In this document: positions 18,801-25,719 of the stretch, in pieces
Position numbering within the stretch: position 1 is the first letter of the stretch
Layout of the letters: every line of letters begins with the position of its first letter
NCBI GenBank assembly: GCA_963817465.1
Contig: CAWFOP010000006.1
Span: 1-64,000, forward strand
Reading direction: 5' to 3'
Length of the DNA stretch: 64,000 nt
Origin: CAMPKL01 sp963817465
Lineage (GTDB): Bacteria; Acidobacteriota; Terriglobia; Bryobacterales; UBA6623
Position numbers and translations under genes: made by a program
The notes under the pieces: generated by a model
Told to the model about the DNA's origin: nothing
Seen by the model: only the letters and a program-made list of their open reading frames with translations
Databases searched by the model: none

Positions 18801-19322
18801 CAAGTCGCGTCTCAGCGGCGGCCCGGCCGCTTTTTGCTCGGCGGCTGGCAGATCAACGGCATCGTCTCGCTGCGCACCGGATTCCCGACTGACATGAACG
18901 TAGCCCAACGGCCGCCGACATTCGGCCTGCGCAATCGACCGGACGTCGTGGCGGGCCAGGAAGCGCTCGTGGACAATCCCGGGTTCGACCAGTATTTCAA
19001 CCCGGACGCCTTCGCCGTCCCCGGAGTCGTCGCCGACGACGACGGCGTCTTGATCCGGCAGTACGGCAACGCCGGCCGCAACATTCTGCGGGGGCCCGGA
19101 TCGGCGAACGTCGACCTGTCGCTGTTCAAGAACTTCCGCGTCAGCGAACGGTCGACGATTCAGTTCCGCGCGGAGGCGTTCAATTTGACAAACACGCCGA
19201 CTTTCACGCTTCCCAACGCCAGAAGCGCCCAGTTGCGTCCAGGGCATTCGTCGTTCGGCAAGCTAGCCGGTTCGCAGAGCGTGGGCCGCCAAATTCAGTT
19301 CGGCCTCAAGCTCATCTTTTAG
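15880..19322 (+). CDS. TonB-dependent receptor with carboxypeptidase-regulatory domain, frameshifted at a T-tract
   Basis: Outer-membrane receptor of the same class as the one at 1501. The ATG at 15880 follows GGGGAAGGAG. Signal peptide (about 1-43), CnaB-like domain (GSIRGTVVDATGASIPN), plug (DLPLNGRNPFAL) and barrel are all present. Near the end, at 18831-18835, a run of five T breaks the frame: the first frame ends at 18897, while the remaining barrel strands continue in the -1 frame to 19322 (LGGWQINGIVSLRTGFPTD ... FGLKLIF, ending in Phe). One extra T, or a -1 slip on GCT-TTT-T, gives a continuous sequence PAAF-LLGGWQ of about 1148 residues. This could be assembly error, phase-variable slippage or mutation. 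It opens a four-gene plus-strand cluster of probable sugar metabolism. Confidence 0.87.
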
Positions 19323-19421
19323 CAAGCGAGGCGCAGTCTTCGGACGAGCAGGGGCGATTGACCGCTGCGACCCGGTACACTGCACTCGCACCAAGATTCA
19401 ACCGTGACTGGAGGAGAGGTC

Positions 19422-21659
19422 GTGAGGATCCCACTACTCGTGAACGCCGCGCTTGGCTTTGTTTTCGTTTGCGCTTGTCTGGGTGCGCAGGAGCCGGGCT
19501 GCCGGATGAGCGGCTACCAAAAGGCGCCGGGCCTCGAGGCGCAATCGAAAGCGGGGGCGCTCGAAGTCCGCTGGAACGGCGAGCGCGGCGAAGAGTTGCG
19601 CGCGAGCTTCGGCATCCAGGATGCTCACCCGATCGTGCTGGAGCTGGCGGCGCGGGCCCACGGCGGACCGTGGAAGACCCTCGCAACCAACCTGTCGCCC
19701 GAGTACCACGTCAACACCGGCGTTCGGCGCATCTCCAATCAGCAGATCAGCCCGCTCGAGGAACTCGGCGTCGAGATCACGCCCGAAGTCATCGAGAAGG
19801 AGAAGTGGAAAGCCTTCTGGGACAGCCCGCTCATCGTCCCCGGCGATCCCGGCCGCAATCTCGGCACGCCGCGCAAGCCCGACGAAGTGCGCTCGTCCGA
19901 CTCGAAGTTCCACACCGGCTCATGCTCGGTCAAAAGCGACGGCGCCAGGATCGAAGTGACCTTCCCCGGCCTCGAGCTGGGCGTGTTCTCCGGCGAGCTG
20001 CGATACACCGTATATCGCGGAACGAACTTGCTGCGGCAGGAGGCCGTCGCCTCGACCCAGGAGCCCTCGGTCGCCTACAACTATCGCGCTGGGCTGAGCG
20101 GCCTCGCGATCGCGCGCGATTCCAAAGTGATCTGGCGCGACGTCGCCCGCGCTTGGCAGCATTACTCTTTCGGCGGAGCGACGAACGAGGATCCGGTGGC
20201 GCTGCGCGCCCGCAACCGCTTGGCGATCGTCGAGTCGGGCGGCGGATCATTGGCCGTCTTCCCTCCGTCGCACAAGTTTTTCTTCGCGCGCGAGATCGAC
20301 ATCAATCTGGGCTACGTCTGGTACCGCAAGGACGACGACGCGCACTTCTCCATCGGCGTGCGCCACGGCGACCACGAAGAAATGTATCGCGCCTTCGGCT
20401 TCTCCGACGAGCTGTGGAAGAAGCGCTCGAACCAGGCGCGGTCGTTCTCAACCGGCAACTTCGCGTTGTATAACGCGCCGCCCGGCACGCTGCAGCGCAT
20501 GGCCGCCTATTTCTATCTGAGTCCGTCGAGCGGCGTGGAGACCCAGGAGCATGTGATGGCCTTCACGCACGGCGATACGTTCAAACCGCTGGCCGGATAT
20601 CAGGTCGCCGTCAGCCACTTCCATACCGCGTTCGCCGAGCAGGCGCTCGACTACGGCACGCTCGACTTCCAAGCCCCCTGGATTCCTACGTTCCGCGCGC
20701 TCGGCATCAACATCGCGATGATGTCGGACTTCCACGGCGACGGCCACGTCAACGATCCCGGAAAGCTGCGCCTCGAAGACATTCATAACTATGTCGAGGC
20801 GTGCGGGAAACATTCCGACTACGACTTTCTGCTCATGCCCGGCGAGGAGCCCAACGTGCATCTCGGCGGTCACTACACGATGGTGCTGCCCAAGCCGGTC
20901 TATTGGACGAAAGTTCGCCAGCCGGGCCAGCCCTTTAAGGAAGAAGACCCCAAGTACGGCACGGTCTATCACACCGGATCGCGCGACGACATTCTCGCGA
21001 TGCTCAAAGAGGTCAATGGTTTGGTTTGGCAATCTCACCCGCGCACCAAGGGCTCGACCTACTACCCGGACGCCGTCAAAGACGAGGAATACTTCCAAAG
21101 CGACCGCTTCCTCGGCGGCGCCTATCAATCGTTGCCCGTCGACCTGTCGGAGAAGCGCATCTGCGAGGAGCGTTGCCTCGGCGTATTGGACGACATGAAC
21201 AACTGGGCCGGCCCGAAATACCTGATCTCCGAGGGCGACACTTACCATAAGTACCCCGAGCAGGAAGTCTTTCCGCAGATGCTCGTCAACTACATTCACC
21301 TCGACCGCTTGCCGCGGTTCAACGAGGACTGGAGTCCGATCACCGACGCGATGCGGCGGGGCGATTTCTTCGTCACGTCGGGAGAGGTGCTGATTCCGTC
21401 GTTCGCGCTGACCGGCTCGGGCGATAAGCGGACGATCGAAGCCGAGGTCGAGTGGACCTTCCCGCTGGATTTCGTCGAGGTCGTCTGGGGCGACGGCAAG
21501 AACGTCGATCGCAAGATCATTTCGACCACCGATCTTTCCGCGTTCGGCAAGAAGAAATTCACCATCCCGGTCGACGCCGCCGGCAAGAAGTGGGTGCGCT
21601 TCGCCGCCTACGATTCCGCCGGCAACGGAGCGCTCGCGCAGCCGGTGCACCTGCAGTAA
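19422..21659 (+). CDS. Secreted PHP-domain metal-dependent hydrolase-like protein
   Basis: About 745 residues from the GTG at 19422, which follows GGAGGAGAGGT; an upstream in-frame GTG at 19404 precedes that site and is unlikely. Signal peptide VRIPLLVNAALGFVFVCACLGAQ. The N-terminal half is beta-rich; the C-terminal half has PHP-like metal-binding motifs in order: HFHTAF near residue 400, DFHGDGH near 437, PGEEPNVHLGGHY near 475, SHPRTKG near 538 and EGDTYH near 605. These suggest a di- or trinuclear metal site and phosphoester or related hydrolysis in the periplasm. It lies 100 bases after the TonB receptor and 21 bases before an enolase-superfamily gene, so probably in one operon. Exact substrate unknown; the PHP assignment rests on motif order. 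Confidence 0.68.
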   Translation: MRIPLLVNAALGFVFVCACLGAQEPGCRMSGYQKAPGLEAQSKAGALEVRWNGERGEELRASFGIQDAHPIVLELAARAHGGPWKTLATNLSPEYHVNTGVRRISNQQISPLEELGVEITPEVIEKEKWKAFWDSPLIVPGDPGRNLGTPRKPDEVRSSDSKFHTGSCSVKSDGARIEVTFPGLELGVFSGELRYTVYRGTNLLRQEAVASTQEPSVAYNYRAGLSGLAIARDSKVIWRDVARAWQHYSFGGATNEDPVALRARNRLAIVESGGGSLAVFPPSHKFFFAREIDINLGYVWYRKDDDAHFSIGVRHGDHEEMYRAFGFSDELWKKRSNQARSFSTGNFALYNAPPGTLQRMAAYFYLSPSSGVETQEHVMAFTHGDTFKPLAGYQVAVSHFHTAFAEQALDYGTLDFQAPWIPTFRALGINIAMMSDFHGDGHVNDPGKLRLEDIHNYVEACGKHSDYDFLLMPGEEPNVHLGGHYTMVLPKPVYWTKVRQPGQPFKEEDPKYGTVYHTGSRDDILAMLKEVNGLVWQSHPRTKGSTYYPDAVKDEEYFQSDRFLGGAYQSLPVDLSEKRICEERCLGVLDDMNNWAGPKYLISEGDTYHKYPEQEVFPQMLVNYIHLDRLPRFNEDWSPITDAMRRGDFFVTSGEVLIPSFALTGSGDKRTIEAEVEWTFPLDFVEVVWGDGKNVDRKIISTTDLSAFGKKKFTIPVDAAGKKWVRFAAYDSAGNGALAQPVHLQ

Positions 21660-21680
21660 GAAATCGAGAGCAAGACCGCC

Positions 21681-22982
21681 ATGTCCGACAAGACCGCCAT
21701 GAACAAATTGAATCGCCGCCATTTTGCGCTCGCCGCGGGAGGCGCCCTGGCCGGCTGCGCGGCGCAATCTTCGGCCCCCGAAAAAGCCGATACGGCCACA
21801 GATACGACTGCCGCCGGAAAGCCGCTCAGCGGCCCGCCCGTCGCCGCGCTCGACAAGGCCCTGGCGAAACCGGTCCTCGACGTGAGCGGCATCGATAAGC
21901 CGGTCATCATCGACTCGCTCGAAATGTTAGAGAAAGACGGCGAGCAGTTCGTCTACGTCCGCTCCAAAGACGGCGCCGAGGGCATCTCCGTCACCAACGG
22001 GCGCGACTACTTCTACCCCGTGTTCGCCGACCGCATGGTCCCGTTCTTCGTCGGCAAGGACGCCCGCAAGCTCGAGTCCGACCTGCTGTGGGACCTCTAT
22101 CGCGAAGGGTCGAACTACAAGCTGCAAGGGTTGATTTTCTGGAGCGTGCAGGCGTGGGTCGAGTTTGCGATTCTCGACATGCTCGGCCGCATCAAGAACA
22201 AGTCGATCGCCGAGCTGCTGGGGCCGGTCGTGCGCGACGAAATCGACTTCTACGTCGCCAGCGGACGCCGCGACACGACGCCCGAGCAGGAGATCGAGTA
22301 CCTGCAGAGCCTGGTCGACGAGAGCCACGCCAAGGCGATCAAGTTCCGGCTCGGAGGCCGCATGAGCCGCAACGCCGACGCGCTGCCCGGCCGCACGGAA
22401 AACCTGATTCGAATGGCGCGCGAGCACTTCGGCGACGACATGGACCTGCACGGCGACGCCAACAGCTCATACGACGCCGAGCACGCGATCCCCGTCGGGC
22501 GCATGCTCGAGGACGTCAAGGCCGTCTATTACGAGGAGCCTTGCCCGTTCGACCACTTGGACGAGATGAAAGTCGTGCGCGACACGCTGAACATCCCCGT
22601 GGCCGCCGGCGAGCAGGAGTTCAGCGAGCGGCGCTTCCGCTCCATGATCGCCAACCGCACGGTCGACATCGTGCAGCCGGACATCCAATACTACGGCGGG
22701 CTGATCCGCTCGGCGCGAGTGGCGAACATGGCGGACGTCGCCGGGATGTCGACCACCGTTCACATTTCCGGCGGCTTCGGCTTCATCTACATGCTGCACT
22801 TCGCGGCGCGCACCAAAGACATCGGCAAGTACCAGGAATACAAGCGCAACATCGAGCGCTACGCCGATTGGTTCGACCCGCAGCTCGAGATCCGCAACAA
22901 TCGCCTCGTCGTGCCCAAGGGTCCGGGCGTCGGCATCAAGGATCCGCGCGCCGTCCTCAAGGGCGCCAAGCGACTCGTCTGA
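21681..22982 (+). CDS. Enolase-superfamily (mandelate racemase/muconate lactonizing-like) enzyme with Tat-type signal
   Basis: A 433-residue protein beginning with a twin-arginine-like signal (NRRHFALAAGGALAGC), whose GC ending could also be a lipoprotein site. The enolase fold follows: capping domain about 55-180, then barrel with KFR near residue 220, metal ligands in DLHGDANSS (near 255), EEPC (near 284) and GEQEF (near 311), and a catalytic-type His in HISGGFGF (near 361). Such enzymes abstract a proton alpha to a carboxylate; export suggests action on sugar acids in the periplasm. The start region is duplicated: AAGACCGCCATG occurs twice, 18 bases apart, giving two possible ATGs (21681 and 21699). 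It sits between the PHP protein and a glycosidase-like gene. Superfamily firm, reaction unknown. Confidence 0.85.
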   Translation: MSDKTAMNKLNRRHFALAAGGALAGCAAQSSAPEKADTATDTTAAGKPLSGPPVAALDKALAKPVLDVSGIDKPVIIDSLEMLEKDGEQFVYVRSKDGAEGISVTNGRDYFYPVFADRMVPFFVGKDARKLESDLLWDLYREGSNYKLQGLIFWSVQAWVEFAILDMLGRIKNKSIAELLGPVVRDEIDFYVASGRRDTTPEQEIEYLQSLVDESHAKAIKFRLGGRMSRNADALPGRTENLIRMAREHFGDDMDLHGDANSSYDAEHAIPVGRMLEDVKAVYYEEPCPFDHLDEMKVVRDTLNIPVAAGEQEFSERRFRSMIANRTVDIVQPDIQYYGGLIRSARVANMADVAGMSTTVHISGGFGFIYMLHFAARTKDIGKYQEYKRNIERYADWFDPQLEIRNNRLVVPKGPGVGIKDPRAVLKGAKRLV

Positions 22983-23017
22983 ACCAAGTTCGCCGGGTGC
23001 GTGACAATGTCAGCACG

Positions 23018-24088
23018 ATGAAGCTCGCCGTGATTCCGCTCCTGCTCGCCGCGGCCGGACTCTTGCAGGCCCAAGTGAGCCAGGCTGAGATGGAGGCCGT
23101 CCACCGCAAGGTCCAAACGCCTTACAAGTACGGCGTCGTCGTCCCGGCGCCGCAGGGCAAGAAGGTCGATTGCCCGAACGTGTTCCGCTATCGCGACAAG
23201 TGGTACATGCTCTACGTCGAGCTCGAGAACGACCCGGAGGGCTACGTCACCAGGCTCGCCGAAAGCGACGACCTGCTCCACTGGCGTCCGCTCGGCAACG
23301 TTCTCGATCGCGGCCCGGCCGGAGCTTGGGACTCCGCGCAGGCCGCGGGCGGATTCGCCCTGCATCAGACCGAGTGGGGCCGCAACGAGCTCGAGACCTA
23401 CGACGGCAAATACTGGATTTCGTATCTCGGCGGTCCGAACCCGGGCTATGAAACCCCGCCCCTTTCCATCGGCTTGGCCACGGCCGCGGACCCGATCCAC
23501 GGCCCTTGGCGCCGCGCCGCCAAGCCGTCCCTGAGCGTCGACGATCCCGACGTTCGTTCCACCGAACGCACCCGCCTCTACAAAAGCTTCGTGTTTCGCG
23601 ATAAGACCCGGACCCTCGGCGCGCCGTTTGTGATGTTCTACAACGCCCATTCGGTGGGCGACAGCGAACGGATCTTCGCGGCGGTCTCCGACGATATGCG
23701 CAGTTGGCGACGCTACGGCGACACCTACGTGCTGAGCAACCAGCCGCCACCCGGGCAACCGGGGACGGTGATCTCCGGCGACCCGCAAATCGTCCGTATG
23801 AACGGCCTGTGGGTCATGTTCTACTTCGGTGCGTTCTGGAAGCCCGGCGCCTTCGACACCTTCGCGGCCTCGCGTGATCTGATGCACTGGACCAAGTGGG
23901 AAGGCGAGGATCTAATCTCGTCGTCGGAGCCGTGGGACGCCAAGTTCGCCCACAAGCCCTGGCTGCTCGAGTACGACGGCGTCGTCTACCACTTCTATTG
24001 CGCGGTCGACGAGGACGGAAACCGCCAAATCGCCTTGGCCACGTCGATCGACCTTGCCCGCGAGGCGCGCGAGCCACGCAAGCCCTAG
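23018..24088 (+). CDS. Five-bladed beta-propeller glycosidase-like protein (GH43/GH32-like), secreted
   Basis: A 356-residue protein with a signal peptide (MKLAVIPLLLAAAGLLQAQ). Repeated propeller-blade segments typical of clan GH-F/J enzymes are visible: VFRYRDKWYMLYVE, ESDDLLHWRPLG, YDGKYWISYLGG, MFYNAHSVGDSERIF, MNGLWVMFYFGAFW, RDLMHWTKWEGEDL and LLEYDGVVYHFYCAV. Acidic residues in CPNVF/RNELETYDG/ISGDPQIV are candidate catalytic positions. It would cleave glycosidic bonds of oligosaccharides in the periplasm. It starts 35 bases after the enolase-superfamily stop, in the same transcription unit as the TonB receptor, PHP protein and enolase. Exact GH family cannot be fixed by eye. Confidence 0.75.
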   Translation: MKLAVIPLLLAAAGLLQAQVSQAEMEAVHRKVQTPYKYGVVVPAPQGKKVDCPNVFRYRDKWYMLYVELENDPEGYVTRLAESDDLLHWRPLGNVLDRGPAGAWDSAQAAGGFALHQTEWGRNELETYDGKYWISYLGGPNPGYETPPLSIGLATAADPIHGPWRRAAKPSLSVDDPDVRSTERTRLYKSFVFRDKTRTLGAPFVMFYNAHSVGDSERIFAAVSDDMRSWRRYGDTYVLSNQPPPGQPGTVISGDPQIVRMNGLWVMFYFGAFWKPGAFDTFAASRDLMHWTKWEGEDLISSSEPWDAKFAHKPWLLEYDGVVYHFYCAVDEDGNRQIALATSIDLAREAREPRKP

Positions 24089-24232
24089 CCTAGGCAATTG
24101 CCGTAGGGAAAATTGTACAAGCCTCAATATTGAGCAAGGCCTTCCGGCACGATTGGCTTCTTTCGGACGATCAGGTGTCCCGCCCGTTCGGCATTACAGA
24201 TCGACTACCCTTGCGCGAATACCACGTTGGGC

Positions 24233-24868
24233 TTATACGGCCCCTGAAATCTCGATGAAATCGCTCTCGATTCTGCGGATGCGTATCATCGAATCTGCAA
24301 TGCGCTCACGCATCGGGCGCACCACTCGCCTCGCTGCAACAACCCGTGCATTCGCGTCCTCGTAATTATTCTGCTCAACAAGATCAAGGGTCGCCTTCGC
24401 CTCCTCTGTGAGCCAGTCCGCAATTTCCGCAATCGCATCAACCATGTGGGAGTCCACTTCTGAGAGTTCCCGGAATAACTCACTTACGTGTTCGCTCTCA
24501 TGTGGATTGAGCACACGCTGGAACCAAGGTGTCAGATAGCGCACGTAAATGTTCCAGATTTTGCCGCAACGGCCACGAGCCTCAGACATTCGGGCGCGAA
24601 TCGCGCCTGCCTCAAGGCGCGCAAGAGCAGCTCGTTCGTGTGCGAGCTGTTTCTGCTCCGACTCCGCAAAAAACAGCGACAGGTAAGTTGTCAGCTCGTC
24701 TTCCATTGCCCCGTAAATCTTCGAGAGCTCTTCAAGAACTGTTACGAGTTGAGCCGCTGCAGGATCAGGCTGCGCAATGAGCTTCCTCTTAACGGCCTCG
24801 ATTGCGCCGAGTCGGTCGGCTACGTCGAAGAGCTTCGCTGGTGAGATTGGAACCGGTGGAAATGCCAT
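24233..24868 (-). CDS. Hypothetical helical protein
   Basis: A 211-residue protein; ATG at 24868 is chosen because GAGGAGGA lies about 11 bases upstream. It is mainly alpha-helical, with long charged helices (AIEAVKRKLIAQPDPAAAQL, ESEQKQLAHERAALARLEAG, HESEHVSELFRELSEVDSH) and a repeat-poor C-terminus rich in Arg (RRVVRPMRERIADSM). No signal peptide or membrane helix. Base composition is lower in GC than the neighbouring sugar cluster, and the gene lies next to an insertion-sequence remnant, hinting at acquired DNA. No family recognised. The reading frame extends further upstream through the IS end but that part is not a plausible protein. Confidence 0.6.
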   Translation of the reverse strand: MAFPPVPISPAKLFDVADRLGAIEAVKRKLIAQPDPAAAQLVTVLEELSKIYGAMEDELTTYLSLFFAESEQKQLAHERAALARLEAGAIRARMSEARGRCGKIWNIYVRYLTPWFQRVLNPHESEHVSELFRELSEVDSHMVDAIAEIADWLTEEAKATLDLVEQNNYEDANARVVAARRVVRPMRERIADSMIRIRRIESDFIEISGAV

Positions 24869-24983
24869 CCTGCGAGAATCCTCCTCTCGGTCGTTTCCTT
24901 CGTAATCTACTGCATTGTGATTCGACGAGCCCTGAGGGCGCGTTCTGGGGTTCAACCCAATCCTGAGCGTGTCTGAATAGCTT

Positions 24984-25028
24984 GCGGGGCTTTCAGGGGC
25001 TTTTCGTGGCTTTTCGGGCTTTTCGGGA
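24984..25028. repeat. Short tandem repeat of GGCTTTTCG
   Basis: About four imperfect copies of a 10-12-base unit (GGGGCTTTTCGT, GGCTTTTCGG, GCTTTTCGGG) lie directly next to the left end of the deleted IS element at 25033. Confidence 0.6.
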
Positions 25029-25111
25029 CAGCTGGGATGAGACGGCTGGTTCGCCTTGAGCAGCGGTAAGCTGCATAGCGCATTCAGAAAAGATGCAAAG
25101 GAGAACCAGCC

Positions 25112-25386
25112 ATGAGGAAGCATAACAGCAACAAAGCGACAAGGAAAGCGGCGAAGCCGCAGTGGAGCGTGGGTTTGGATTTAGGAGACCGCAGCAGCAT
25201 CACATTCTCGGACCGTTCGGACGCGACAGTTCGCTGTGCCGTTGGGCGTTGGCGCTAGCGGCTCGCGGCGGTCCAGCCGGACGCAAACGCGCGGTGACGG
25301 CCTTGGCCCGCAGGCTGGCGATTGCGATGCATCGGCTCTGGGTCAGCGGCGAATCCTGGCGACCGTTCCCTGAACTCGCCGCCTAA
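25112..25386 (+). pseudogene. IS110-family transposase remnant
   Basis: The first 28 or so codons match the N-terminus of the complete transposase (MRKH...KAAKPQWSVGLDLGDRSS), then the sequence jumps to the C-terminal 63 residues (HILGPFGRDSSLCRWALALA ... WRPFPELAA) in another frame. The DEDD catalytic region and most of the serine-containing domain are gone, so no transposase can be made. The ribosome-binding site AAAGGAGAACC is retained. Confidence 0.88.
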
Positions 25387-25604
25387 GACAAAGGAGGAAC
25401 GCCTTTTCTGTTGAGGACGAACCAAGACCGAGTGTGTCGGCGACTGCGTTATGAGGCTCGGGCGGCCCTTGGGCCGGCTCGCGGGACAGATGGCAGCGCC
25501 GGCTCCAACCGCAAGCCACACTGCAGCGAGCCCCACAAAACGGCTCATCAAGAATGCGCATGCAAGCCGGGTCGGTCCTCGCCCTTTGTTTGGTCCTTGA
25601 CTCC
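25387..25604 (+). ncRNA. Candidate bridge/seek RNA region of the deleted IS element
   Basis: Noncoding right end of the element. It shares blocks with 36413-36637 of the full copy (TGTCGGCGACTGCG, GACAGATGGCAGCGCCGGC, AAGAATGCGCATG, CTTGACTCC). Between the first two blocks the sequence differs but can still fold (CGGCCC/TT/GGGCCG here). IS1111-group elements are known to encode a guide RNA at this position; expression is not shown. Confidence 0.5.
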
Positions 25605-25719
25605 AACCAGCCGTCTCATGGAAGCCTCGCAATTCACCTAACCGCGGCGGAAGGAGGAAGGGGACAACACCCATTTTCGCTGCCGGGTGGCAGTCCGGCG
25701 CCATCGGTCCGCGTCAGCC

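Larger units (their letters stand above)
25033..25624 (+). mobile_element. Internally deleted IS110/IS1111-type element
   Basis: Both ends match the complete copy at 36393-37790: a 15-bp perfect subterminal inverted repeat (ATGAGACGGCTGGTT at 25037-25051, AACCAGCCGTCTCAT at 25605-25619), shared outer bases (TGGG left, GGAAG right), the left-end hairpin GCAGC/GGTAA/GCTGC and the ~220-base noncoding right end. About 280 codons of the transposase are deleted. It is therefore a non-autonomous derivative of about 590 bp. Confidence 0.88.

Noticed and set aside
22088..23017. In-frame upstream extension of the glycosidase gene
   Set aside because: Runs through the enolase-superfamily gene in another frame, is Arg/Ala-rich, and the ATG at 23018 begins a clear signal peptide.
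24869..25123. N-terminal extension of the hypothetical gene at 24233
   Set aside because: It reads through the left end of the deleted IS element and a simple repeat; a good ribosome-binding site precedes the ATG at 24868.
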